Positions 1 to 11,816 of a DNA stretch of 15,000 nucleotides are shown here, in pieces. The translations under genes were made by a program, and so were the position numbers. Within the stretch, counting starts at the first letter, position 1; each line of letters begins with the position of its first letter. Origin of the DNA: Halocaridina rubra (taxonomy: Eukaryota > Arthropoda > Malacostraca > Decapoda > Atyidae); NCBI GenBank assembly GCA_037179515.1, contig JAXCGZ010014022.1, positions 20,001-35,000 on the forward strand. The letters are read 5' to 3'. The notes under the pieces are model-generated. The model did no database searches, was not told where the DNA came from, and saw only the letters and a program-made list of their open reading frames with translations.

Positions 1-1235
1 CCTCGATCCACCCTACCTTACTCACATCACTTCTTCCCAAAACTTCTTTTTATTCTCCTCATATGACCTTATAAATCCTGTCCCCACCCAACATTTGTCA
101 ACCTCATCTCTTCCTCTACCTTCTGCTAGGTTTCCACATTTTTCTCCCTTTATCTTTCATACTTCTCCCTACTTTTACGCTGCAGCCATTCTTCAAAAGC
201 CCTCTTTTTCTCTTTCACCTTCATTTTCACTCCTTCATTCCACCACTTGCTGCCCCTCCTCATGCCACCTCCATCAAACCTCTTTCCACACACCTCACTT
301 TCATGTCCCACCAAACATTCTTTCATCAACCCCCATTCCTCCTCTAACACCTCAACTTCTCTTGCTTTCACCCTGTCATATGCCACTTTCAACCTGTCCT
401 GATATTCCTGTCTCTTCTCTGGCTTTTTCAACTCTTCTACCTTCACCATTTCCCTTCTACATCCCCCCATTCCATTTCCTTACTCTTTTGTTACTACCAC
501 TTTTGCTTCAACGAAAAATGATCAGACATCCCAACAGCCACATCCCTAAATGCATGCACATCTTTCACTCTATCGATCTTGCTCTTTGCTACTAACTTAT
601 AATCCATCAATGCTCTTTCTTTCACTCTTCCATTTGCCACTCACATCCATGTATACTTATTTATTAACTTCTTCTTGAAAAAAACTATTACCTATCACCA
701 ACGCTTGCTCCACACACATATCTAACAGACTCTCGACACTCTCATTCCCACCTGGCACCCCATACTTTCCTACAACACCTTCTACCTCTCCATCTCCAAC
801 TTTGGCATTCAAGTCACCCAACACAACTTCATAGTTCCTTCTACTCAGACCATCCACACATCTAGTTAACTCATTTCAGAATTCATCCCGCTCTTCCTCA
901 CTTCTCTCACATCCTGGCCCATACGCACTAACAAAAGCCCAACATTCCCTACCTATCCTAACCTTCACCCACATCAGCCTAGATGACACTTCTTTCCATT
1001 CCACTACCTTATTTACCATCCATTCACTCAGCAATAATGCCACACCTTCTCTCGCTCTCCCCCTTTCAACCCCAGACACCCTACCCGTCACATCACCAAA
1101 TGCCACTTCTCCTTTTCCTTTCATCTTCGTCTCACACAATGCCAATACATCCATCCTCCTCCTACCAAACATATATCCAATCTCACATCTTTTGCTCTCT
1201 ATCGTACTACAACCACGCACATTTAGACACCCCAA
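1..1235 (-). pseudogene. LINE A: endonuclease and linker region of a non-LTR retrotransposon, runs off left edge
   Basis: Read on the minus strand, this is the N-terminal apurinic-type (EEP-family) endonuclease of a LINE, which nicks target DNA to prime reverse transcription. The open piece at 1235-876 begins near CLNVRG and carries an ALCETK segment (conserved Asn and Glu). After one in-frame TGA at about 876 the same frame continues into GDLNAKVGD near 805-820 (the Asp/Asn pair). The frame then slips near 680, at a run of A/T, and again near 520, where a MSDHF segment supplies the C-terminal Ser-Asp-His motif. A charged linker follows (470-150, with KWWNEGVK), then ENKKKFWEEV at about 65-25, which in this family lies just before the RT domain; the RT lies beyond base 1. 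At least one stop in the endonuclease, two frameshifts and further stops below 150 make it non-functional. Assignment to the RTE-like group is tentative; non-LTR endonuclease identity is firm. Confidence 0.85.
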
Positions 1236-1417
1236 AACTAGAGTTTGGGGAGAAATTATTCTCCCCTCTACTCCCCTTCTTCTTAGACGTCTCGCAGGAG
1301 GTTAATACAAGGGGGGGGGAATTCTCAGTTCCCTCGCCCCGTTCACTTTTAGTTGCCTCTTATGACAAGCAGGGAATACGTTGGAGCTATTCTTTGATGC
1401 AGTGCCTCCACCACAGG
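1236..1417 (-). mobile_element. LINE A: probable 5' leader
   Basis: This stretch lies just upstream of the endonuclease on the minus strand. It contains a segment reading CATAAGAGGCAACTAAAAG followed by a C-rich run (1309-1319 on the plus strand is a run of G). From memory, this resembles the conserved leader of a family common in decapod genomes. Its presence suggests LINE A is not 5' truncated here, unlike LINEs B, C and D. The upstream limit is uncertain: recognisable Penelope-like coding sequence begins on the opposite strand at about 1418, so the junction lies within about 10-15 bases of that point. Confidence 0.5.
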
Positions 1418-2904
1418 GCATTGCCTCCCAAAAGTGCACAAGCCAAATATCCCACTAAGACTCGTTTTTTCCTCCATCAAAACTCAAAACTTATCCAAAG
1501 TTATTCTTCCCCACATTGAAAAATATTCAAAGAATCAATTCAGCCTTAATAATTGTCATGAAATATTTTCGGAATTAATGAATATGAATATAAATGAAAA
1601 TGCACTCCATACAAGTTATGACATAATGTCCTTATACACAAATGGTCTAGTAAATGAAGTAATTGACACTAACCACTGACTTAATATTTAATGATGAAGG
1701 CTTTAGAGGTATGTCAAAAAAACGAATTCAAATAGATGCTTCAACTGGCTGTCGGCTATTCCTTCTTCATGTTCCATGAGAATTTTTACAAACAAGTGGA
1801 TGGCTTGGCCATGGGTAATCCCTTGTCTGCCCCATTGGCAAATATCTTTTTATCTCACCACGAGAAACAATGGTTAAATGAGTGCCCTGTTGTTTTCAAA
1901 CCAGTGTTTTATGGGAGATATGTTGACGATACTTTTATAATATTTAAAGGGAAGAACAGTCATAGTGAAGAAAAAAAATCTTGAATTACCTAAAGAACAA
2001 ACATAGCAAAATTAATTTTAGTATGGAAACCGAGAATAATAATCATATCCCCTTCCTAGATCTATTGCTAATGAAAAAACAAAAAATAAATTTGAGATTA
2101 GTATTTATCGCAAATCATGTTTCACGGTCAGGGGAATAATTTTTTTAAGTGAGTGCTATGAACTATACAAAAAGAACACATTGTGCACACTCTTTACTAG
2201 GGCATTTCTCCTAACATCCACCTACATTAAATTTGATGAAGAAGTGTCCTTTCTGAATATATTCTTTATACAAAATAGATTTACTCCTAACGAAAGAAAC
2301 AAATCATTAATGACTTTCTTAAACAAGACGTTTTCTCCAAAATCCATAACATATGGACCACAAAAACACAAATTATTTTTTCAAATTCCCATTCATGGAT
2401 AACATTACGAACTCCTTTCTTAAAAATGAAAGCACAAATTTATTTAATAGATATTATCCACAAATTACCCCTAATTTAGCATTTTATAATAACTTTAAAT
2501 TTGAAATCTTTTTAAATCATAAAGAACAACTACCTCAACCATTCTGTTCATTGGTTGTATATATTTTTATGTGTCCAACTTCCCAATTGGCCTATTATGG
2601 CTCTACTAAGAAGTCATTAGCAATAAGATACCATGAACATAAGGGGCTAAGTTTCAGAACAAAGAGACACCTGACAAGACCTCTGTCATCAAGCATTAGG
2701 GAACATTGCCACGAAAAATGTAAATGTGATTTTTCAATAAGTGATTTAAAAATACTTTACAAAGGAAAAGATGAGGCTGAAATTAAAATTGCAGAATCAC
2801 TTTTAAGTAAAAAGGGAGAACCCCGAATTACATTTAGATTCCTCAAACTATCCTTTAAAAATATTCTAATGTGGTCCATTGCATTAATTATTAAATATCT
2901 ATAA
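1418..2904 (+). pseudogene. Penelope-like retroelement: truncated reverse transcriptase plus GIY-YIG endonuclease
   Basis: This is a degenerate Penelope-like element ORF. It begins at about 1418 inside the RT with LPKVHKPN and PLRLVFSS (the usual LPKxHK region), so the N-terminus is missing. Next come YDIMSLYTN (catalytic Asp box, about 1620-1640), VDGLAMGNPLSAPLANIF (1798-1851) and RYVDDTFIIF (active-site Asp pair, about 1915-1945). The IPFLDLLL motif follows at about 2050. The linked GIY-YIG nuclease lies at about 2550-2820. It has VVYI, YYGST, an Arg in IRYHEHKG and the conserved Glu in KIAESLL, so its main catalytic positions survive. The reading frame changes near 1735, between 1985 and 2180, and near 2355, with stops at 1677 and 1982 among others, so no full protein can be made. 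The second Cys usual in the Cys-x-x-Cys before the YIG motif is Ser here (MCPTS). Penelope family assignment is confident; the subfamily is not determined. Confidence 0.88.
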
Positions 2905-3139
2905 TTTTATTATGTGCGTATATACTGAAAATGTATGTACATGTATTTTTTTTCTTTTTCTTAATTGTTGTTATTTCTTTATACATATATTGAGTTTTGC
3001 TGTTTTGCTCTGGTTTTTGTAGGTGTAGGCATGAATATGAACTCAGTGCAAGTTTGTAACGTTGCAAGATGGTGTAGAAGATCATTGGAATAAAATAAAA
3101 ATTGAAAATGTACTGGCTGGTGATCGTTCTACACTTCCT
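2905..3139 (+). mobile_element. Probable 3' untranslated/terminal region of the Penelope-like element
   Basis: This AT-rich stretch lies between the stop after the GIY-YIG domain and the start of the (AAT)n tract. No coding motif is visible. Its last 70 bases hold a strong inverted repeat, listed separately, that ends 9 bases before the microsatellite. I infer that it is the element's 3' end because it is the only sequence between the ORF and the repeat. No terminal-repeat partner was found in this window. Confidence 0.45.
3072..3134. repeat. Imperfect inverted repeat (hairpin) at the end of the Penelope-like element
   Basis: The left arm at 3072-3084 (GTGTAGAAGATCA) pairs with the right arm at 3121-3134 (TGATCGTTCTACAC), 13 pairs with one bulged base, around a 36-base loop. 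Its position next to the junction with (AAT)n suggests a terminal structure. No hammerhead ribozyme core (CTGATGA with a GAAA partner) is visible in it. Confidence 0.6.
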
Positions 3140-3143
3140 TATG

Positions 3144-4080
<937 letters not shown>

Positions 4081-4089
4081 ATACATATA

Positions 4090-4402
4090 TAAATTTTCAC
4101 ATGGCCTCATTCCCCCTTGCAAGAGAGGTGACAGAGCCAAGAAACACGCATTTACCACGATGAACACATACCTTACCCACTCCTCTTAGCTCCTTGGGGA
4201 TAGAGGGTTGCCACTTCCCCCCCCCCACCTTCCACCCTGCTTGGGTCACCCATAGGGTAGGCGGGCTAGGGTATTTTACAATGAGATCCCACAGACGTAG
4301 CTGGTTTACCCCCACAGCTTCCTCACATGGCAACTTCCCTCACACCCCCTCATCACACTGCACTGAGTTAGCAGGTGCGAGAAATCCCTTTGGCCATGTC
4401 AT
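4090..4402 (-). mobile_element. LINE B: 3' untranslated region
   Basis: On the minus strand this follows the end of the LINE B reading frame (stop at about 4403-4405) and ends in a short AT-rich stretch that merges with the (AAT)n tract to the left. It has a run of C on the plus strand near 4209-4218 and no convincing reading frame. The 3' end is placed at about 4090 because the repeat-like sequence starts there. Confidence 0.6.
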
Positions 4403-5134
4403 CTAGTCACAATCCTCATCCACTAATTCCTATCTCTTGTACGCACCCTTCCCTGCTCTACTGACATGCCACGTGCATTCAATACCCTTTTCCCGCCATC
4501 TATTCATCTCATTCTAGGCCTCCCTCTTGACTTACCTCCGGTCTCTTCTGCACTCCACACTCTCTTCACTATTCGCTCATCACTCATCCTTCCAATGTGT
4601 CCCAGCTAACTCAACACTCTCTGATCTAGCCTATCTGACAGCTTCCTTTCAATACCAGTTCTAAGCCTAACCTCCTCATTTCTTACTCTGTCCATTATAG
4701 ATACACCAAACATACTTCTCAAACACCCCATCTCTATTACATTCAAATAATTCCTTTTATCCTTTCTTGAATTCCAAGTCTCTGTTCCATAAAAGGCTGT
4801 CTGCACAATCACACCTTCATATAGCCTTTTTTTTTATTTTTGCATTCATTCCCAAATATTTATTTCTCATTACACTTTTAAAACCACCTAGATATTTATT
4901 TGCTTCTTTCACTCTATGACATACCTCTGGATCCATTCGTCCACTTCGTGATACCTGCAACTCTAGATACTTAAAACTCACAGCTTCTTCGAGCAACTTC
5001 CCATTCACTCTTACATTCAATCTTCCAACATAAACACTCCTCGTGAATCTCATGACCATACTTTTACCAATATTCTCCCGCATCTTTCTTCTTATTAACA
5101 CAATACAAACTCATTTAAAAAAATGACCAAGTTC
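4403..5134 (-). pseudogene. LINE B: C-terminal part of a reverse transcriptase (LINE A-type family)
   Basis: On the minus strand the readable protein starts beside the (AAT)n tract at about 5134 (FLNEFVLC). It shifts frame near 5100 into RRKMRENIGKSMVM and continues through VSFKYLELQVSRSGRMDPEV, the strand after the palm and the start of the thumb. A run of T at about 4827-4837 marks another frame slip. Then come VIVQTAFYGTETW, VIEMGCLRSM, MDRVRNEEVR and, past a TAG at about 4605, LGHIGRM and GRPRMR. Further stops lie near 4505 and 4425. The catalytic Asp-Asp box lies upstream and is absent, so this is a 5'-truncated dead copy. The order of the pieces shows it is a separate insertion from LINE A: on this strand LINE B's 3' end precedes LINE A's 5' end. 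Confidence 0.82.
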
Positions 5135-5412
<278 letters not shown>

Positions 5413-5564
5413 GGAATTAGTGCTCTGCTCCACCATTCTTTATTAAAAAACAAGTGGTCTTGGATTCAAACGGCTCCAACGTCGTTTATTTCTCATCGGT
5501 TCACTAACGTCAGTACAACAAGGAGACGCATTGTGTTATCATCGTAATTATCAAATGAAACTGC

Positions 5565-5565
<1 letters not shown>
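5413..5565. other. Spacer with no recognised feature
   Basis: About 150 bases of ordinary complexity lie between the (AAT)n and (AG)n tracts. No reading frame, RNA gene or mobile-element motif is recognisable. It may be the host sequence in which both microsatellites sit. Confidence 0.5.

Positions 5566-5626
<61 letters not shown>
5566..5626. repeat. (AG)n microsatellite at the 3' side of LINE C
   Basis: About 61 bases of perfect AG units directly abut the A-rich 3' end of LINE C (TTTTATTTAATTTT on the plus strand). The strand sense matches the AG tract on the other side of LINE C. Confidence 0.97.
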
Positions 5627-5630
<4 letters not shown>

Positions 5631-5897
5631 ATTTAATTTTATTAATTTATTGCGCCAAGGCGTCAGACATTACATGAGTTCATACAAATAATGCTTCAAA
5701 TGGATATAAAACCAAGAATTGAACATGGTTTACAGGGAGGTGTACATATTGATAAAACATTGCTGCATACTAACACACAACTCACAGAATGGCAGCACAG
5801 AGTACATTATATGCAAAAGTAAAGCTCAGAGAAACGCAGAATGCACAAACAGAATTATACAGCAACATACAGAAAATATATGTATAATTCAATATAA
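5627..5897 (-). mobile_element. LINE C: 3' untranslated region and tail
   Basis: On the minus strand this follows the stop of the LINE C ORF and has no coding motif. It ends in CGCCTTGGCG, a small self-complementary segment near 5651-5662, followed by an A-rich tail with several AATAAA-like signals that runs directly into the TC-sense microsatellite. An A-rich end abutting the repeat is what target-primed insertion into that repeat would leave. Confidence 0.75.
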
Positions 5898-7226
5898 TTA
5901 ATGGCCACCAAAGTGAGGAAAACGACCAAGAATAACATCAAGGTTGTCATCATTAAGTAAAAATGAGCAGATCTGTATTAAGTTCTGACCTCGTGGTAAA
6001 ACATCTCTCACTGTGGGGCACTGAAGACAATAGTGGTCAAGAGTGTTAGCATTAGTTCGGTCGCATAATGTACAGGAGGTGTACTGTGGCATATCTAGAG
6101 TCTGGGAGACCTGCCATAAAGGCCGATACCCCATTCTGAGCCGAGCACTAACTACATTATTTTTCCGCACCATTAACCCGCGTCTGCGATACTTGTAGCG
6201 ACTGTGAAGGAAGTGATCATGGTGCGGTATGGACACACTGTTGGCCCTCTCCGTGTCCCTGCGCTGGACCGTCATGGCAAACCCAGCTGAGTAGATGATG
6301 TTACGTAGGCATCGGAGGGAGGGCTCAGCGTCCACAGCATGCCCATCCAGCATACAGGCCGCCTTGGCAAGACGATCCGCTGTGTCGTTGCCAGTCAGCC
6401 CAATGTGGGATGGAGTCCACACAAATGACACAACAAGAGAAGCATCCCGAGCGGCTGCAAGGCGACATAGTATATCTCCCACAGCACGGCCACAGATAGG
6501 TCTTGGCGAGGATAGGGCTTGTAGGGCCGATTGGGAGTCACAAATTATTACCCCATTCACTCGTCGTCGAACAAGGAGAGTCACGGCATCCAAGATGGCA
6601 TTTAGTTCACAGTAGGTGGAGCTCGACGAGGTGGGTAGTCTACGGCCAATCCATGAATCAGCCGGCACAGGCGGCTCCATGGTGGGGGAAAACACAGCAC
6701 ATGCCGCCCTCCCATCTGCTTGCACAGAACCATCAACATAGACGTGGTGTGCTGCAGGGACAGACGTGGATACATCAGCGATAGTCTCCAGAGCTAATTG
6801 TCTCTGCAAGGGGGGATAGACATCCTTCGAGGTCGGTGTATATGTGACAGCGGGGAGGGGGACACGCCAGGGTGGTAAATCTGGGACAGCCGCCTGCACT
6901 GGCAGGTCGATGTCAAGGCCACGGAGAATGTCACTCACCACCCTGATAAGGTTATGACCTCCTGCTCGAAGTGGGAGCCTGGGTGCGTCTGGATCCAGGG
7001 ACGTCCTCATGACAGCAGAGAAGTATGGAGCAAGAAAGGGGTAGTGAAGACACTTAACAGTAAAATAGGACACATTGGCATAAATCCTCTCCACAAGAGG
7101 GGGTAAGTTGAGCTCCAACTGCATACTCACAATACGGGTAGAGAGAGAACATCCCAAGATAAATCTCATGACTCGATTCTGGAACTTTTCAAGTGGCTCG
7201 AGAGCTGGTTTAGGAAGTTGACACAA
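5898..7226 (-). CDS. LINE C pol C-terminal half: post-RT region, RNase H, zinc-knuckle-like motif
   Basis: This 442-codon open frame has no stop. It resumes right after the SINE (first codon TTG, then CQLPKP), so it is the continuation of the RT frame, not a separate gene. Residues 1-60 are the end of the RT C-terminal region. An RNase H domain occupies about 160-290, with all four acidic residues in place: Asp165 (YVDGS), Glu207 (YCELNA), Asp230 (ICDSQSA) and Asp281 (GNDTAD), plus His274 in TPSHIGLTG. RNase H would remove template RNA from the cDNA hybrid. Near the C-terminus Cys385-x2-Cys388-x9-His398-x4-Cys403 resembles the Cys/His knuckle found after RNase H in such LINEs. The sequence is GC-richer than the AT-rich surroundings. 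Translation alone is unlikely because the element is 5' truncated and split by a SINE. The intact frame implies a recent insertion. Confidence 0.88.
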   Translation of the reverse strand: MCQLPKPALEPLEKFQNRVMRFILGCSLSTRIVSMQLELNLPPLVERIYANVSYFTVKCLHYPFLAPYFSAVMRTSLDPDAPRLPLRAGGHNLIRVVSDILRGLDIDLPVQAAVPDLPPWRVPLPAVTYTPTSKDVYPPLQRQLALETIADVSTSVPAAHHVYVDGSVQADGRAACAVFSPTMEPPVPADSWIGRRLPTSSSSTYCELNAILDAVTLLVRRRVNGVIICDSQSALQALSSPRPICGRAVGDILCRLAAARDASLVVSFVWTPSHIGLTGNDTADRLAKAACMLDGHAVDAEPSLRCLRNIIYSAGFAMTVQRRDTERANSVSIPHHDHFLHSRYKYRRRGLMVRKNNVVSARLRMGYRPLWQVSQTLDMPQYTSCTLCDRTNANTLDHYCLQCPTVRDVLPRGQNLIQICSFLLNDDNLDVILGRFPHFGGH

Positions 7227-7420
7227 TAATAATAATAATAAACTTTATTTCCATTTTACAATGGGTATTCGTCAGCCAGGACAAGCCCCAACCCCCCACT
7301 GTGATGTCCACCCACAGCAGTTCCTGCCAGTAAACAGCTTAAACTCTCGGTCTTGGACGGGGACCGATCTTTCGACCTCGTGAATGCGAAGCCAGCGCGT
7401 TACCACTGTACTAGCCAGCA
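7227..7420 (-). mobile_element. tRNA-derived SINE nested in LINE C
   Basis: About 194 bases interrupt the LINE C frame between the codons for SPA and LCQLPKP. On the minus strand the 5' part is tRNA-like, with a box-A-like GGCTAGTACAGTGGTAACG and a box-B-like GGTCGAAAGATC about 20 bases further on. The middle (about 7265-7340) has no similarity I recognise. The 3' end is AATAAAGTTT followed by five ATT units, a microsatellite-type tail. No obvious target-site duplication is visible, so the 5' boundary is set by the protein alignment (within 3 bases). The same orientation as LINE C is noted, but no shared 3' end that would make LINE C its driver is evident. Confidence 0.7.
7366..7416 (-). promoter_or_regulatory. 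Internal RNA polymerase III promoter (A and B boxes) of the SINE
   Basis: The A box matches TAGTACAGTGG at about 7404-7414 (minus strand). The B box is GGTCGAAAGATC at 7366-7377. The B box departs from the GGTTCGANTCC consensus, so activity is uncertain. Confidence 0.45.
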
Positions 7421-8263
7421 GGCAGGAGACAGATAGTCAACCACTGACCGAAGTAGTAGGATGTAGAGGGTCCTCGCCACTGGGATGGAGACTCCTGCAG
7501 CATTGTTGGCAAGCCACTTGACAGGTGCAAAGCGGGGCTCCAGACGGTCAAGAAGGCTCTTCACAAAGGGATGAATTCGTTGACGAGCAGGTATAGCTGG
7601 GGTGATCCGGACAGGTGCACCTAAATACGTGTACTGTGTGCAGTGAGGGATGACATTACCACCCATGGCGAATGCGGGCAGTGTTCTGCAGTTGCGTGAA
7701 GTAAAAATCCTGCTTTTTTCTGGGGAGATAATAAGGCCACAGGAGGTAGCAGACACGTAAAAGTCATGGAGCATGTGCTGAAGGTCGTGAGTTGAGGTCG
7801 TGTGGATGCATATGTCGTCCGCATAGCAGGTAACTGTAGTACCGGGGATGACAGGAAGGAGGGAGGGTAGACGATGCATAAGGATATTGAATAGAAAAGG
7901 ACTTAGCACACCCCCCTGAGGAGTACCCAGTTCAAACCGTTCATAGGAGCTATACGACCCTTTAAAAAGGACACTTGATGTTCTGTTGCAGAGATATCCC
8001 CGTATCCATTTCAGTATGTTCCCCCGAACTCCAAAGTCCACCAGCTGGTCAAGAATAATTTCCTTGTTGGCTATATCGAAGGCAGATTTGAGGTCCAGGA
8101 AGGCGACCACACTGGTGGGAGAAAGACGGGTGTAGAGTTCAGCGAGGCAGTGATGTGTGCTCCGTTGTGGGAGGAAACCATAAAGACTGGGGAGAGTTTA
8201 TCCTGTAGACGGTGCATGAGCCGGGCAAGAAGGATGCGTTCAAACACTTTGCTGAAGCAGGAG

Positions 8264-8270
<7 letters not shown>
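7421..8270 (-). pseudogene. LINE C reverse transcriptase domain (5' truncated, SINE-interrupted)
   Basis: This is the RT half of the LINE C polyprotein. From 8270 the minus strand reads LTSCFSKVFERILLARL. It then shifts frame by one base at about 8180 into YGFLPQRSTHHCLAELY, then VVAFLDLKSAFD (first catalytic Asp, about 8100-8065). GTPQGGVLSP follows at about 7927-7898 and CYADD (catalytic Asp pair) at about 7828-7814, then the thumb up to VVDYLSPA at 7421, where the SINE begins. From 8110 the frame is open for 236 codons; the codons after 7421 are SINE sequence. All palm motifs look competent. It is broken by truncation in the fingers, the 1-base frameshift and the SINE. Confidence 0.88.
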
Positions 8271-8474
<204 letters not shown>

Positions 8475-8528
8475 CATACATAAAGCAAATACATAAAAAA
8501 CTAAATTGTGTACAAAACATATCAATGC

Positions 8529-8531
<3 letters not shown>

Positions 8532-8585
<54 letters not shown>

Positions 8586-8588
8586 CGT

Positions 8589-8679
<91 letters not shown>
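8532..8679. repeat. (GT)n microsatellite
   Basis: About 148 bases of GT units have a short interruption at about 8578-8598 (TATGTGTGCG and a TTT). A 60-base spacer without recognisable content separates it from the (AG)n tract. Confidence 0.97.
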
Positions 8680-10432
<1,753 letters not shown>

Positions 10433-11440
10433 AAGCTGTTGCATCAGAAAGCTAGAAATAGTATCCAAAGAACTGAATTTGTGTTTCTGTAATTGTCGAG
10501 CATTACACTCATATCACTGAGTGTTGCTTTGCTTTGTGACGGATGTGGTTATATATCCCGAATAGCAACCCCCTGGCAGGTATTGTCTCGATGAAATCCA
10601 GGTAAAAATTTCATAAAAAAAATCACAGGAAAATATCTAACCTAACCTAAAATAACATATCCTAAGCCAACATGTGAATTTATACGTGTGACTTTTTCCT
10701 GTGACTATTACCATCCATGGTCCCTACACTGACCTCGCAAATACATATCATGCTTAACTCACTTGCATTAGTCTACTGCTATGATTTAGGCTAGGAATCC
10801 AGAAATACCACTGGCATCTCATCCTCCTTTTCCTCAAACACCAATGGCGTAGGGAATGTACACGAATCTTCGCAGGAACCTGATCTAAATGCATTTTGGG
10901 ATTGAGTCTAGCTTTTCACGATAGTATCAAGAGAATATTATTCTTCCTTACAGCATTTAATGCCGATCATAAACTGCACTATTATTCAAGTAAATCGTCC
11001 ATAACGCAATTAACATAATAAATTGCTCTATAATCGATGAATGCAGTATTTCTTTGGAATCTGAAGCTAACGTAATGATATTCATCATTCTCATTTATAT
11101 ATCACGGAAAATTATTTATATTTTGTGAATAGATTTATTACTCCTTGATAATTTTCTTGATTGTTAAAATTTTTCCTGTTCTTGATGGATATTCTTATTT
11201 CGCAATGAATTCCAGTGAACTGTTCCATATTCTTGATATATTTACAGCAAAACTTGCATGACTTTACACTGCTGACTTCTTGCAAGGGGGAGGGGAAGGA
11301 TAAAGACTTTTCACTCGATTCTTAAGTCCATGAAATGCACTGTAACTGCTGAGAATCACCTTTGGGTTTATTGACGGTTTGACTTAGTGCGTGGAGGAAG
11401 ACTTCCTTTGTCTCTAAACACTTGAAGATTTTTTATCAGA
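10433..11440. other. AT-rich stretch with no recognised gene
   Basis: About 1 kb has no convincing reading frame or RNA gene. It contains two adjacent CCTAA units at 10639-10649 (the arthropod telomere unit, here far too short to be telomeric) inside a short inverted repeat recorded separately. The right end may include further decayed parts of the transposase that follows, but no motif is legible. Confidence 0.6.
10623..10704. repeat. Short inverted repeat, 11 bases per arm
   Basis: TCACAGGAAAA at 10623-10633 is the exact reverse complement of TTTTCCTGTGA at 10694-10704, with 60 bases between. It could be the ends of a very small MITE-like remnant or a chance hairpin. No flanking duplication is evident. 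Confidence 0.4.
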
Positions 11441-11460
11441 ATCGTTCAGTGTCCTGATTA

Positions 11461-11816
11461 TCAGATGTGATGAAGTATTCTGGGACTAACTTTTTTTTTT
11501 TCAATCAAACTGGATGGCTTGCAAATTCTCCTGACCTCAACCCTGCTGAAAGCATTGGACCATTCCTGACTAACAGAGTAGTGGCTACGATTATCCAAGA
11601 ATATAAAGGTGATTGGATGCTGAGTTTGACACTGATCTCCACAGGTCGCTGCTCCAGTCATACCTCTCAAGACTGCAGGCTGTGCAAGACACTCAGGGCT
11701 TGCACACATATTTTAAGGGCTTGAAATACTTTGAATTGTTTCAAGGATACTATGATATAATATACTGTTCGGTTAAAAAGGGAAGAACAAGGCACTCGGG
11801 ACTTCCACACAAATAA
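11461..11816 (+). pseudogene. Tc1/mariner-type transposase, C-terminal remnant
   Basis: The plus strand reads GWLANSPDLNPAES at about 11512-11555. This is the hallmark segment of Tc1/mariner-superfamily transposases that carries the third catalytic acidic residue (the Glu of NPAE). A frame shift at about 11610 is needed to continue into MDAEFDTDLHRSLLQSYLSRLQAVQ and a final HTYF, which corresponds to the usual C-terminal HTKY-type ending. The remaining codons to 11813 are the 3' flank. The N-terminal DNA-binding domain and first two catalytic Asp residues are not recognisable upstream. It is a dead relic without identifiable terminal inverted repeats. The superfamily assignment rests mainly on SPDLNPAE and the C-terminal pattern. 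Confidence 0.75.

Larger units (their letters stand above)
5627..8270 (-). mobile_element. LINE C: 5'-truncated RT/RNase H non-LTR retrotransposon inserted in (AG)n
   Basis: The element runs on the minus strand from the RT fingers region (about 8270) to its A-rich 3' end (5627). It is interrupted by a SINE at 7227-7420. It lacks everything upstream of the fingers: ORF1, the endonuclease and the N-terminal RT. RT followed by RNase H and a Cys/His motif is typical of RNase H-bearing LINE groups (I, LOA, Nimb, Outcast and relatives); the clade is not resolved. The 5' junction is at TCTCCCTCACC, where the LINE's own TCTCC overlaps the TC repeat. That overlap means the junction can only be placed to within a few bases. 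Confidence 0.85.

Noticed and set aside
95..1519. Plus-strand frames opposite the LINE A endonuclease (Ser/Pro/Leu-rich)
   Set aside because: Shadows of the minus-strand element. The composition reflects the pyrimidine-rich complement and no domain is seen.
6295..6784. Plus-strand frames of about 100 codons opposite the RNase H domain
   Set aside because: Shadows of the GC-rich LINE C frame.
10638..10650. Telomeric repeat (CCTAA)n
   Set aside because: Only two units, with no array; common by chance in AT-rich arthropod DNA.
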